Notes under the pieces: model-generated
What the model saw: the letters and a program-made list of their open reading frames with translations, nothing else
Databases searched by the model: none
What the model was told of the DNA's origin: nothing
Made by a program: the position numbers and the translations under genes
Part shown: piece after piece, positions 51,599 to 60,780 of the stretch
Position numbering within the stretch: position 1 is the stretch's first letter
Layout of the letters: every line of letters begins with the position of its first letter
Source: Carnobacteriaceae bacterium zg-C25
GTDB lineage: Bacteria > Bacillota > Bacilli > Lactobacillales > Aerococcaceae
Assembly: GCA_017945845.1 (NCBI GenBank)
Contig: CP072828.1
Coordinates: forward strand, 434,001-498,000
Length of the DNA: 64,000 bases
Reading direction: 5' to 3'

Positions 51599-54042
51599 TG
51601 GTGGATACAGCAATTAAAGAAATTACGCTTGAAGAAGTCATGGGTGATCGATTTGGTCGCTATTCAAAATACATTATTCAAGACCGTGCGTTACCAGATA
51701 TTCGTGACGGCTTAAAGCCGGTACAACGTCGTATTTTATATGCTATGCATATGGACGGTAACACATCTGATAAAAATTTTAGAAAATCGGCTAAAACAGT
51801 TGGTAATGTGATTGCCAACTACCATCCACACGGGGATACGAGTGTGTATGATGCGATGGTGCGTTTAAGTCAAGATTGGAAATTACGGGAAACATTAATT
51901 GAAATGCATGGAAATAACGGGAGTATGGACGGGGATTCAGCCGCAGCAATGCGTTATACTGAAGCGCGTCTGTCCAAACTATCCGATGAATTGTTACGTG
52001 ATATTGATAAAGAAACCGTTGATTTTATTTTAAATTTTGACGATACGACACAAGAACCTACCGTATTACCTTCCAGATTTCCTAATTTGTTAGTAAACGG
52101 TTCAACGGGGATTTCGGCAGGGTATGCCACTGAAATTCCAACACACAACCTAGGTGAAGTGATTGATGCGACTGTTTACGCATTAGAAAATCCGTCTGCG
52201 AGTGTAGAAGAATTGATGCAATTTGTTCAGGGACCAGATTTTCCAACTGGTGCAATTGTTCAGGGCTATGAAGGGTTGAAAGAAGCGTATGAAACGGGCC
52301 GTGGTCGTGTTGTTGTGCGTGCCAAAACGAGCATTGAAGATATTCGTGGCGGTAAACAACAAATTGTCATTCACGAAATTCCTTTTGATGTGAATAAATC
52401 GGTGTTGGTTAAACGCATGGATGAAATTCGTATCAATAAAAAAATTGAAGGCATTGCTGAAGTGCGTGACGAGTCTGACCGTAACGGTATGCAAATTGTT
52501 GTGGAATTGAAAAAAGATGCGAATGCACAAGGGATTTTAAATTATTTCTTTAAACATACTGATTTGCAAATGTCGTATAACTTTAATATGGTGGCAATTC
52601 ACAATCGCCGACCAGAACAAGTTGGCTTAAAAACAATTTTACAAGCGTATATTGATCATCAAAAAGATGTGATTTTACGTCGTTCAACGTTTAATTTAGA
52701 AAAAGCAAAAGCACGTCTACACATTGTGGACGGTTTAATTCAAGCACTATCTGTTTTAGATGAAGTCATTGCAATTATTCGTAATTCAAGTGATAAAAAA
52801 GACGCTAAACATAATTTAATGGAGACGTTCCAATTTAGTGAGCGCCAAGCCGAAGCGATTGTGTCTTTACAATTGTATCGTTTAACGAATACGGACATCA
52901 CTGCTTTACAAAATGAAAAGCTAGACTTGAACGAAGAAGTGATTTCTTTGGAAATGATTTTAAACAACAACAAAGTATTGGCAAAAGTGTTGAAACAAGA
53001 ATTGCTGGCGTTGAAAAAGCAATTTAATACGCCACGATTGACGCATATTCAGCATGAAGTTGAAGACATTACAATCGAAACGACGGTGTTAATTCCGCAA
53101 GAAGATGTACAAGTTGTTGTGACACGTGGTGGATACTACAAACGCATTAGTTTGCGTTCGGTTGCGGCATCAAATGGCGAAGGTACGGGTGTGCGTGAAC
53201 GTGATGAAGTAATCTTTAATGATGTGGTGACAACGCTTGATACATTGGTTGCATTGACGTCCAAAGGAAATTATATTCATTTACCGGTATACGAATTGCC
53301 GGAAGCAAAATGGAAAGATTTAGGCGATCATCTCTCACAACAAATTGCATTAGACGCTCAAGAAAGCATTGTAGCGGCATTTGTGATTACAGGTCAGGAA
53401 TTACCAAATGCAACGGTAACGCTAGCAACAAGTGATGGTATGATTAAACGAACACTATTAAGTGATTTTGTGACCTTTAGAAGTTACAAATCAAAAACAG
53501 CTACAGCCATGAAAGTCAAAGATGATGCACAAGTTGTTTTTGCACACGTTCAGTTTGAGCCGAGCCAAACAGACGAAGTGTTCTTAGTATCGCAACAAGG
53601 ATTTGGGTTGCGTTACGCGTTAGATGAAGTACCAGTGGTTGGATTAAAAGCATCTGGTGTGAAATCGATGAACTTAAAAACTCACGATAATGTTGTGGGT
53701 GGGGTAGTGTTTAACCCAACAACGCAAACAAAAGTACAAGTGTTATTGGCAACACAACGTGGTACAGCAAAACGATTGAATGTATTAGATGTTAATGTGT
53801 TAGGTCGTGCTAAACGTGGATTAGTTTTATTGAAAGAATTGAAATCTAATCCGTATGCATTTGTTTATGTGTCCAATGTGATTCAATCAGGAGACACATT
53901 TGAATTAATTAGTGAAAACGGTGAAACGGTAACTATAGAGGGGATGAAAGTACCTTTATTAGACCGATATTCCAACGGAAGTGCCATTTTAAGTCATGGC
54001 ATCAGTAGTGTGATTCACAAAAAAGATGAAGTGACAAATTAA
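51598..54042 (+). CDS. parC: DNA topoisomerase IV subunit A
   Basis: 814-residue DNA cleavage subunit. Winged-helix region with GNVIANYHPHGDTSVYDAMV, where the usual first QRDR Ser is Thr81 and the second hot-spot residue is Asp85; active-site Tyr in AAAMRYTEARLS. C-terminal beta-pinwheel (about 490-800). GGAGG in the end of parE precedes the ATG. Closed by a terminator. Confidence 0.97.
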   Translation: MVDTAIKEITLEEVMGDRFGRYSKYIIQDRALPDIRDGLKPVQRRILYAMHMDGNTSDKNFRKSAKTVGNVIANYHPHGDTSVYDAMVRLSQDWKLRETLIEMHGNNGSMDGDSAAAMRYTEARLSKLSDELLRDIDKETVDFILNFDDTTQEPTVLPSRFPNLLVNGSTGISAGYATEIPTHNLGEVIDATVYALENPSASVEELMQFVQGPDFPTGAIVQGYEGLKEAYETGRGRVVVRAKTSIEDIRGGKQQIVIHEIPFDVNKSVLVKRMDEIRINKKIEGIAEVRDESDRNGMQIVVELKKDANAQGILNYFFKHTDLQMSYNFNMVAIHNRRPEQVGLKTILQAYIDHQKDVILRRSTFNLEKAKARLHIVDGLIQALSVLDEVIAIIRNSSDKKDAKHNLMETFQFSERQAEAIVSLQLYRLTNTDITALQNEKLDLNEEVISLEMILNNNKVLAKVLKQELLALKKQFNTPRLTHIQHEVEDITIETTVLIPQEDVQVVVTRGGYYKRISLRSVAASNGEGTGVRERDEVIFNDVVTTLDTLVALTSKGNYIHLPVYELPEAKWKDLGDHLSQQIALDAQESIVAAFVITGQELPNATVTLATSDGMIKRTLLSDFVTFRSYKSKTATAMKVKDDAQVVFAHVQFEPSQTDEVFLVSQQGFGLRYALDEVPVVGLKASGVKSMNLKTHDNVVGGVVFNPTTQTKVQVLLATQRGTAKRLNVLDVNVLGRAKRGLVLLKELKSNPYAFVYVSNVIQSGDTFELISENGETVTIEGMKVPLLDRYSNGSAILSHGISSVIHKKDEVTN

Positions 54043-54055
54043 TCATACAGTCAAA

Positions 54056-54094
54056 ATGGCTACCTATTATGTTAAAATATAGGTAGTCATTTTT
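54056..54094 (+). terminator. Terminator of parE-parC
   Basis: 12-pair stem ATGGCTACCTAT (54056-54067) with ATAGGTAGTCAT (54079-54090), one G-U pair, and T-run to 54094. Confidence 0.88.
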
Positions 54095-54103
54095 GATAAT
54101 GAG

Positions 54104-54131
54104 TTGACAAATAAAAAAAACGATGTATAAT
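54104..54131 (+). promoter_or_regulatory. Promoter of the fab operon
   Basis: Consensus TTGACA (54104-54109) and TATAAT (54126-54131), spacing 16. The FabT-type palindrome starts seven bases downstream of the -10. Confidence 0.85.
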
Positions 54132-54137
54132 TCGATT

Positions 54138-54169
54138 ATCAAACTATTTGAATATCAAAATAGTTTGAT
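54138..54169 (+). promoter_or_regulatory. FabT operator, 32-bp palindrome
   Basis: ATCAAACTATTT at 54138-54149 is the exact complement of the right arm AAATAGTTTGAT at 54158-54169; the centre GAATATCA is nearly symmetric. TTTGATAT/ATATCAAA elements match the FabT box known from streptococci. Located over the expected transcription start and upstream of fabT, so autoregulation is expected. Confidence 0.8.
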
Positions 54170-54193
54170 GGCGATAAAAAAGGAGTATGGACA

Positions 54194-54661
54194 TTGGCGA
54201 ATTCATTAGACGTAATTAATCAATATTTGGTAAAAGTATTTAATGAAATTTTGGACATTGAAGAAACGGCACTACGTGTCAGTCAATTTTCGGATTTATC
54301 CATTAAAGAAATGCACACAATTGAAGCCATTGGGTTGCATGAAGAATTAACTTCAACACAAGTAGCCAATCGGTTAAATATTACTGTGGGCACATTGACT
54401 GTTGCGGTGAATAATTTAGTGAAAAAAGGCTATGTTGAACGCGTGAAGCGTGATAATGACCGTCGCTTTGTACGCTTGAAATTAACCAAAAGAGGTAAAT
54501 TACTTTTTCGATTGCACGCAAAATTCCATAAAGAAATGGTAGTGGAAACATTACAAGATATGGATGATGCACAAGTTGCAGCCTTAACAAAAGGGTTAGA
54601 AAATTTACATCATTATTTAATGGCAAAACAGCGTGAACAAAAAATGTCTAAACGTAAATAA
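54194..54661 (+). CDS. fabT: Fatty acid biosynthesis repressor FabT (MarR family)
   Basis: 155-residue MarR-type repressor that binds DNA with acyl-ACP as co-repressor. The family N-terminus INQYLVKVFNEILDIEETAL, FSDLSIKEMHTIEAIG, recognition helix TVGTLTVAVNNLVKKGYV and wing RVKRDNDRRFVRL are present. Start is TTG at 54194, eight bases after AAGGAG; no ATG in frame fits. Stop overlaps the fabH ATG. Controls the operon through the palindromes at 54138 and 55935. Confidence 0.96.
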   Translation: MANSLDVINQYLVKVFNEILDIEETALRVSQFSDLSIKEMHTIEAIGLHEELTSTQVANRLNITVGTLTVAVNNLVKKGYVERVKRDNDRRFVRLKLTKRGKLLFRLHAKFHKEMVVETLQDMDDAQVAALTKGLENLHHYLMAKQREQKMSKRK

Positions 54662-55635
54662 TGGGAAGTAACATCATTGCAACAGGAACATACATTCCAC
54701 CAAAAAAGGTACTCAACGATGATTTAAAAGCCTATTTTGATACAAATCACGATTGGATTTATCAACGTACGGGTATTGTGTCACGTTACCTAAGTGAGAA
54801 TGAAAATACATCTGCTCTTGCTTCAAAAGCAGCACAAGTTGCACTGAAACGAGCAGGGGTATCACCTGAAAAAGTTGGTTTTATTATCGTTGCAACAATG
54901 AGCCCAGATTATATTAGTCCAAGTGTTGCCTGTATGGTACAAAATACAATTGGTGCAACAAATGCATTTGCCTTTGATGTCAATGGAGCGTGTAGTGGAT
55001 TTATTTATGCGTTATCAACAGCAGATGGTTTAATGAATAGCGGACAATATGAATATGGATTAGTGATTGGTGCTGAAGTTATGTCAAAGCTATTAGACTG
55101 GACAAACCGCAATAGTACCGTCTTGTTTGGAGATGGTGCTGGAGCAGTGTTACTGCAAAAAAGTGATACACCACTAATTGACGTAGCCAATATGGGAAGT
55201 GATGGCACAAAACATGAGTGTTTAACGGCACATCATTTACCACTTATCAATCCAATCGCGCAACGAGAAGATGTCCTTGTTGATAAATTGAGTATGGATG
55301 GTCGTGAAATTTTTAATTTTGCTACGCGAAAAGTACCAAAATTAATTCAAGAGACATTGCAATTGGCCAATTTAAATGCACAGGAAATTGACTATTATTT
55401 ATGTCATCAAGCAAATGCTCGTATGATTGATATTATTGCGAAAAAAGTTCATCTACCAATCGAACGATTTCCAATGAATATTGATAAATACGGCAATACT
55501 TCAGCTGCAACGTTACCCATTTTATTAGATGAATGGATTTGTAACGGGGCAATCACTTTAAATCAAGCGCAAAAAGTGATGCTCATCGGTTTCGGTGGGG
55601 GCTTAACGTGGGGCGCTTTAATTATAACACTATAA
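54661..55635 (+). CDS. fabH: 3-oxoacyl-ACP synthase III
   Basis: 324-residue initiating condensing enzyme joining acetyl-CoA and malonyl-ACP. Catalytic triad visible: Cys111 in NGACSGF, His249 in CHQANARM, Asn279 in KYGNTSAA. Coupled to fabT by TAATG. Length is normal for FabH. Confidence 0.98.
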   Translation: MGSNIIATGTYIPPKKVLNDDLKAYFDTNHDWIYQRTGIVSRYLSENENTSALASKAAQVALKRAGVSPEKVGFIIVATMSPDYISPSVACMVQNTIGATNAFAFDVNGACSGFIYALSTADGLMNSGQYEYGLVIGAEVMSKLLDWTNRNSTVLFGDGAGAVLLQKSDTPLIDVANMGSDGTKHECLTAHHLPLINPIAQREDVLVDKLSMDGREIFNFATRKVPKLIQETLQLANLNAQEIDYYLCHQANARMIDIIAKKVHLPIERFPMNIDKYGNTSAATLPILLDEWICNGAITLNQAQKVMLIGFGGGLTWGALIITL

Positions 55636-55656
55636 AACAATTCGGAGGACAAACAA

Positions 55657-55884
55657 ATGTCAGCAACTTTTGAAAAAATTCAAGCAATTATCGTAGATCA
55701 ATTAGGTAAAGAACCTGAAGAAGTGACGTTAACAACAAATATTAAAACAGATTTAGAAGCGGATAGCTTAGATTTATTCCAAGTCATTAACGATATTGAA
55801 GATGAATTTGGTGTAGAAATTGATGTTGAAGCTGGCTTTGAAACAGTTAGTGATTTAGTAACATTCGTAGACAATAATAAATAA
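55657..55884 (+). CDS. acpP: Acyl carrier protein
   Basis: 75-residue ACP; the phosphopantetheine attachment Ser37 lies in [10 protein letters not shown], flanked by the acidic helix [18 protein letters not shown] precedes the ATG. A hairpin and a second FabT-type site follow before fabK, so acpP-fabH and fabK onwards may be expressed at different levels. Confidence 0.98.
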   Translation: MSATFEKIQAIIVDQLGKEPEEVTLTTNIKTDLEADSLDLFQVINDIEDEFGVEIDVEAGFETVSDLVTFVDNNK

Positions 55885-55890
55885 TACTGA

Positions 55891-55920
55891 AAATCCCGTA
55901 GCACTTTAGTTACGGGATTT
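55891..55920 (+). terminator. Hairpin between acpP and fabK
   Basis: Perfect 10-bp stem AAATCCCGTA (55891-55900) with TACGGGATTT (55911-55920), 10-base loop, but only three T at the end. It may be a partial terminator or an mRNA-stabilising end for the acpP message. Confidence 0.65.
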
Positions 55921-55934
55921 CATAAAAGTATATA

Positions 55935-55949
55935 TTTTGATATTCAAAG
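55935..55949 (+). promoter_or_regulatory. Second FabT-type operator, before fabK
   Basis: TTTGATATTCAAA (55936-55948) is a near-perfect palindrome resembling the FabT box, 16 bases before the fabK start. A second FabT site in front of fabK is also known from Streptococcus pneumoniae. Confidence 0.7.
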
Positions 55950-55964
55950 TTTTTAGGAGAAGTT

Positions 55965-56924
55965 ATGCAAAACACAATTTGTAATTTATTAGGTATCCAA
56001 TACCCGATTTTTCAAGGTGCAATGGCATGGGTAGCAGACGCAAATTTAGCCAGTGCTGTATCCAACGCCGGTGGATTAGGTATTATTGGAACGGGTCATG
56101 ATCCTGCGGATGTTGTCCGTCAAAAAATCGAAGAGACGAAAGCCAAAACGAACAACGTGTTTGGTGTGAATATTATGCTACTCAATCCACATGTTGAAGA
56201 CGTGATTGATGTGATTTGTGAAAGTGGTGTAAAGGTAGTGACAACTGGAGCGGGTAGTCCGGGGAAATATATGGAAAAATTCAAAGCGTTTGGCATTACC
56301 GTTATTCCAGTGGTGGCGTCTGTTGCATTAGCCAAGCGTATGGAAAAAGATGGAGCGCATGCCATTATTGTTGAAGGAATGGAAGCGGGTGGGCATATCG
56401 GTAAAACGACAACCATGGCACTATTGCCTCAAGTAGTGGACGCTGTATCGATTCCCGTTATTGCAGCCGGTGGTATTGGTGATGGTCGTGGAATGGCTGC
56501 TGCACTGATGATGGGAGCAAGCGCTATACAAATTGGGACACGCTTTATCGTAGCGAAAGAATGTCACGCACATGACAATTTTAAACAAGCCGTCATTAAA
56601 GCAAAAGATATTGATACGGTGATTACTGGACAAATTACGGGGCATCCCGTTCGTGTCTTACGAAATAAATTAACACGCACGTATTTACAAGCTGAAAAAG
56701 AAGAAACGAGTAAAGCATCTCCAGATTTTGCACGATTAGAAGCTTTAGGCAAAGGGGCATTACGCCGTGCAGTCATCGATGGGGATAAAGATAATGGCTC
56801 AATGATGGCAGGACAAATTGCTGGCTTAATTCATAAAGAACAAACGTGTGCTGAAATTTTAGAAGAAATGGTAAATGAATGTCGACAAGTCATTTTAGAA
56901 AAAGCAGCATTGTGGAGTCATTAA
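55965..56924 (+). CDS. fabK: Enoyl-ACP reductase II (FMN-dependent)
   Basis: 319-residue FMN enzyme of the nitronate monooxygenase fold that performs the last step of elongation in place of FabI. Blocks: YPIFQGAMAWVADANLA, GVNIMLLNP, VEGMEAGGHIGKTTTM, PVIAAGGIGDGRGM and GASAIQIGTRFI. AGGAGAAG precedes the ATG. FabK-only organisms are known to be insensitive to triclosan-type FabI inhibitors. Confidence 0.98.
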   Translation: MQNTICNLLGIQYPIFQGAMAWVADANLASAVSNAGGLGIIGTGHDPADVVRQKIEETKAKTNNVFGVNIMLLNPHVEDVIDVICESGVKVVTTGAGSPGKYMEKFKAFGITVIPVVASVALAKRMEKDGAHAIIVEGMEAGGHIGKTTTMALLPQVVDAVSIPVIAAGGIGDGRGMAAALMMGASAIQIGTRFIVAKECHAHDNFKQAVIKAKDIDTVITGQITGHPVRVLRNKLTRTYLQAEKEETSKASPDFARLEALGKGALRRAVIDGDKDNGSMMAGQIAGLIHKEQTCAEILEEMVNECRQVILEKAALWSH

Positions 56925-56925
56925 T

Positions 56926-57846
56926 ATGGGCATTGGATTTTTATTTAGTGGGCAAGGTGCTCAATATGAAAATATGGGTGTTGATTTAGCGCAAAAATAT
57001 GAAATCGTGAAAAATGTGTATGATAGAGCGCAATCTATTTTAGGGTACGATGTATTAGCGTTGTCGCAAGAACAATTAAACCAAACGCGCTTTACACAGG
57101 TGGCGGTATTTACATTGAGCACTGCTATAGCAAAGTTATTGCAACAACACCACATCACAAGTGACGTGAATGCTGGCTTAAGTTTAGGCGAATATTCGGC
57201 GTTAGTGGATGCAAAGGTGCTGTCGTTTGAAGATGGGTTGCATTTGTTGGAAAAACGAGGAAAATTTATGGAAATTGCCTCTTACGAACACGTTTCAGGG
57301 ATGTTAGCCGTCATGAATACGCCTAAAGACGTGGTGTTGTCGGTTTGTCAAGAGATGAGTGATGACATGTATCAAGTGTTTCCCGCTAACTATAATATGC
57401 CGGGACAAATCGTCATTTCAGGTCATCAAAAAGCGGTTGATAAAGCTAAAGAAAAGTTTATCGAACTTGGCTATAAAAAATGTTTGCCACTTGTCGTTAG
57501 TGGAGCGTTTCATACACCGTTAATGATGAGTGCCAAAGAAAAATTAATGCCGTATTTAAACCAACACGTATTTGACAAAGGGATTAAAAAGGTCGTTGGC
57601 AATTTAACGGCGACTGATATTAGTACAAGAGATGATTTAAGTGATGTACTGGCTGAGCAAATTGTTAGTCCAGTACGTTTTGAAGAAAGTATTGCATACA
57701 TGTTAAATGAAGGTGTGGATACGTTTATTGAAATCGGTCCGAAAAAAGTGTTGAGTAAATTTGTACAAAAAATAAATAAAGAGGTAACGACGTTGCATGT
57801 CGAAAATGTAGAAACATTTGAAACGGTATTAGCGTTGTTGCAATAG
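56926..57846 (+). CDS. fabD: Malonyl-CoA:ACP transacylase
   Basis: 306-residue transferase loading malonate on ACP. FSGQGAQYENMG near the N-terminus, nucleophile Ser86 in GLSLGEYSALV, catalytic His in SGAFHTPLM. Begins one base after the fabK stop. Confidence 0.97.
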   Translation: MGIGFLFSGQGAQYENMGVDLAQKYEIVKNVYDRAQSILGYDVLALSQEQLNQTRFTQVAVFTLSTAIAKLLQQHHITSDVNAGLSLGEYSALVDAKVLSFEDGLHLLEKRGKFMEIASYEHVSGMLAVMNTPKDVVLSVCQEMSDDMYQVFPANYNMPGQIVISGHQKAVDKAKEKFIELGYKKCLPLVVSGAFHTPLMMSAKEKLMPYLNQHVFDKGIKKVVGNLTATDISTRDDLSDVLAEQIVSPVRFEESIAYMLNEGVDTFIEIGPKKVLSKFVQKINKEVTTLHVENVETFETVLALLQ

Positions 57847-57855
57847 AGGTAAAAC

Positions 57856-58587
57856 ATGAGTTTAAAAAATAAAACAGTGTTTGTGACGGGGAGTTCACGT
57901 GGTATTGGAAAAGCGATTGCTGTAGCGTTTGCTAAAGAGGGAGCGAATATTGTGTTAAACGCTCGCACAAATGTATCTCAAGAGCTAGTTGCTGAAATCG
58001 AAAGTTACGGTGTGCAAACGCTCGTGTTATTAGGTGATGTGAGTGATTTTAATTGGGCAAAAGAAAGTGTAAAAACGATTAAAGATACGTTTGGTACGAT
58101 TGATGTCGTTGTCAATAATGCTGGTATTACACGTGATCAATTGTTGCTACGCATGAGTGAAGATGATTTTGATGTGGTGCAAGACATTAATTTAAAAGGT
58201 GCGTTTAATATTTTACGACATGTCGCACCAGTAATGTTAAAACAACGTTCAGGTGCCATCATTAATGTGTCGAGTGTTGTCGGGCAAGCGGGAAATATTG
58301 GGCAAGTCAACTATTCAGCCAGTAAAGCGGGATTAATCGGTATGACCAAATCAGCAGCTCGTGAATTAGCCTCGCGTGGTGTTACAGTTAACGCCATTGC
58401 TCCGGGGTATATTGAATCCGATATGACGGATGTATTGAGTGAAGATGTGAAAAAAGCAATGGTTGAAAGCATACCGTTAAAACGTATTGGGTATGCAGAT
58501 GAAATTGCCCAAGCAACCCTTTATTTAGCACAAGCAAAATATGTAACAGGACAAGTGTTAGCCGTAAATGGCGGTATGTACATGTAA
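57856..58587 (+). CDS. fabG: 3-oxoacyl-ACP reductase
   Basis: 243-residue short-chain dehydrogenase, NADPH dependent. TGSSRGIGKAIA cofactor loop, NNAG, catalytic Ser in INVSSVVG and Tyr/Lys in NYSASKAG. Full length; C-terminus TGQVLAVNGGMYM. GAGG precedes the ATG. Confidence 0.98.
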   Translation: MSLKNKTVFVTGSSRGIGKAIAVAFAKEGANIVLNARTNVSQELVAEIESYGVQTLVLLGDVSDFNWAKESVKTIKDTFGTIDVVVNNAGITRDQLLLRMSEDDFDVVQDINLKGAFNILRHVAPVMLKQRSGAIINVSSVVGQAGNIGQVNYSASKAGLIGMTKSAARELASRGVTVNAIAPGYIESDMTDVLSEDVKKAMVESIPLKRIGYADEIAQATLYLAQAKYVTGQVLAVNGGMYM

Positions 58588-58597
58588 GGAGCGAATA

Positions 58598-59839
58598 ATG
58601 AATAGAGTAGTGATTACAGGTTTAGGTGCCATTACACCTATTGGGAACGATGTAAAGACGTATTGGGAAAATTTAAAAGCCGGTAAACATGGGATTGCAC
58701 CCATTACAAAGTTTGATGCTAGCCAAACCGGTATTGCGTTGGCTGCTGAAGTTAAAGATTTTGACCCTACATTAACCATGGATCGAAAAGAATACAAACG
58801 TATGGATCTTTTTTCACAGTATGCCGTAGCCAGTGCGGTTGAAGCATTAAATGATGCAGGTTTAGCCGATTTAGCCACACAAACAAATGTTGAACGTGTC
58901 GGTGTCATGATGAGTTCGGGAATTGGTGGTTTAAACGACATGCAAAGTGGTATTGTGAAAATGCACGATAAAGGACCAAAGCGTGTGCCACCGTTGTTTG
59001 TTCCGTTGACGATTGGGAATATGGCAGCAGGTAATGTGTCCATGAAAGTCGGTGCTAAAGGGATATCGTTAGATATTGTGACAGCATGTGCGTCTTCAAC
59101 GAATGCGATTGGCGAAGCGTTTCGTCATATTAAGCATGGTTATAGTGATGTCATTATTGCAGGTGGTTCAGAAGGTACCATTTGTGAAATCGGTATTGCG
59201 GGTTTTGCTGCATTAACGGCGTTGTCTACATCAACTAATCCAGATCGTGCGTCAATGCCCTTTGATCAAGAGCGTAACGGTTTTGTAATGGGTGAAGGTG
59301 GTGCCACCTTAATTTTAGAAAGTTTGGAGCATGCGCAAAAGCGTGGTGCAAAAATTTATGCTGAAGTTGTTGGTTACGGTAGTAATTCGGACGCTTATCA
59401 TATGACTGCTCCAACGCCTGATGGATCGGGTGCAGGAAAAGCAATTCAATTAGCGCTTGATGAAGCGGGTATTACACCGCAACAAGTCGATTATATTAAT
59501 GCACATGGGACAAGTACACCGACCAACGATTCATCTGAAACAACCGCTATTAAATATGCCTTTAAAGAGCATGCCACAAAAGTAGCCATTTCAAGTACGA
59601 AAAGTATGACGGGGCATTTGCTTGGTGGTGCAGGTGCTATTGAAGCAATTGCATGCGTTAAAGCGTTACAAGAAGGTGTGTTGCCACCAACAGCCAATTA
59701 TCAAGTGAAAGATGAATTATGCGATTTAGACTATATTCCAAATGTTGCTCGACAATGCCAAGCAACGTATGCCATTAGTAATTCATTAGGTTTTGGTGGT
59801 CATAATGCCGTATTGTGTTTTAAAAAGTTTATACAATAA
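58598..59839 (+). CDS. fabF: 3-oxoacyl-ACP synthase II
   Basis: 413-residue elongation condensing enzyme. Catalytic Cys164 in TACASSTNAIG, His residues in NAHGTSTPTND and TGHLLGGAGAIEA. Starts with NRVVITGLGAITPIG; AAGGAG precedes the ATG at 58598, and the ten in-frame codons upstream inside fabG are not part of the family. Confidence 0.98.
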   Translation: MNRVVITGLGAITPIGNDVKTYWENLKAGKHGIAPITKFDASQTGIALAAEVKDFDPTLTMDRKEYKRMDLFSQYAVASAVEALNDAGLADLATQTNVERVGVMMSSGIGGLNDMQSGIVKMHDKGPKRVPPLFVPLTIGNMAAGNVSMKVGAKGISLDIVTACASSTNAIGEAFRHIKHGYSDVIIAGGSEGTICEIGIAGFAALTALSTSTNPDRASMPFDQERNGFVMGEGGATLILESLEHAQKRGAKIYAEVVGYGSNSDAYHMTAPTPDGSGAGKAIQLALDEAGITPQQVDYINAHGTSTPTNDSSETTAIKYAFKEHATKVAISSTKSMTGHLLGGAGAIEAIACVKALQEGVLPPTANYQVKDELCDLDYIPNVARQCQATYAISNSLGFGGHNAVLCFKKFIQ

Positions 59840-59874
59840 CGAGCAGATACCAACACAACATAAAGAGGTAAAAT

Positions 59875-60330
59875 ATGAAATTTGAAGAAATTAAAACATT
59901 GATTGAGACGTTAAATGCGTCTGATTTAATGTATTTGGATATTCAGCAAAATGATTTTTCATTGACGTTGTCAAAACGGGATCAAGCGGATGTCGTTCGT
60001 CAAGTACCGGTTGCAGAAATAGTTAAAACAGAAGAAACACCAATGAAATTTGTTGAAACATCAAAAGAAACTAGCGATGTGTCGCCGATTGAAACGGGTC
60101 AGACGGTCAATAGTCCGTTAGTGGGTGTGGCGTATTTAGCACCTTCACCCGATGCACCAACATTTAAAAAAGTAGGTGATGTGGTGGCTGTTGGCGATGT
60201 GTTATGTATCGTTGAAGCAATGAAAATCATGAATGAAATTAAAAGTGATGTAGCCGGTACGATTAGTGCCGTACTCGTTGAAAATCAAGAAATTGTAGAG
60301 TTTGGGCAACCCCTATTTCGTATTAGCTAA
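59875..60330 (+). CDS. accB: Acetyl-CoA carboxylase biotin carboxyl carrier protein
   Basis: 151-residue BCCP: N-terminal helix (about 1-35), flexible linker rich in E, T and P (about 40-75), and biotinyl domain with Lys117 in EAMKIMNEI. The segment AYLAPSPDAPTFKKVGD is the typical thumb-containing strand. AGAGGTAAA precedes the ATG. Confidence 0.97.
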   Translation: MKFEEIKTLIETLNASDLMYLDIQQNDFSLTLSKRDQADVVRQVPVAEIVKTEETPMKFVETSKETSDVSPIETGQTVNSPLVGVAYLAPSPDAPTFKKVGDVVAVGDVLCIVEAMKIMNEIKSDVAGTISAVLVENQEIVEFGQPLFRIS

Positions 60331-60344
60331 AGGAGAAAAGAATT

Positions 60345-60776
60345 ATGGCAGTATTAAGTGCTCAAGAAGTAATGGACATTATTCCAAATCGTTTTCCAAT
60401 TTTATTTATCGATCGTGTCGATGAATTAGAAGAAGGGAAACACGTCGTTTGTACAAAAAATGTGACGATCAATGAACAAGTTTTCCAAGGTCATTTTCCG
60501 GGTGAACCAGTATTACCGGGGGTATTTATTATTGAAGCGTTGGCGCAAGCAGGCTCAATTCCGTTGTTAAAAATGGAGTCATTTAAAGGGCAAACGGCTT
60601 ACCTAGGCGGCGTCAATAAAGTGAAATTCCGTCAAAAAGTGGTTCCAGGTGATGTGCTACGTTTACAAGTGGACATTGTCAAATTAAAAACGTATGCAGG
60701 TATTGGTTACGGTCAAGCGTTTGTTGGCGATAAAAAAGTCGCAGAAGCAGAATTGACCTTTATTATTGGAAGATAA
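60345..60776 (+). CDS. fabZ: 3-hydroxyacyl-ACP dehydratase
   Basis: 143-residue hot-dog fold dehydratase. Catalytic His in QGHFPGEPVLPGV and Glu in IIEALAQAG; starts AQEVMDIIPNRFPILFIDRV. AAAGGAGAA precedes the ATG. A single fabZ in the operon; whether a FabN/FabM isomerase exists elsewhere cannot be seen. Confidence 0.98.
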   Translation: MAVLSAQEVMDIIPNRFPILFIDRVDELEEGKHVVCTKNVTINEQVFQGHFPGEPVLPGVFIIEALAQAGSIPLLKMESFKGQTAYLGGVNKVKFRQKVVPGDVLRLQVDIVKLKTYAGIGYGQAFVGDKKVAEAELTFIIGR

Positions 60777-60780
60777 ACAT

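Noticed and set aside
57510-57968. 152-residue minus-strand frame across fabD and fabG
   Set aside because: Antisense shadow of two clear fatty acid genes; composition rich in S, N and T as expected for an antisense frame.
58558-59043. 161-residue minus-strand frame opposite fabF
   Set aside because: Antisense shadow of fabF with no ribosome site or recognisable motif.
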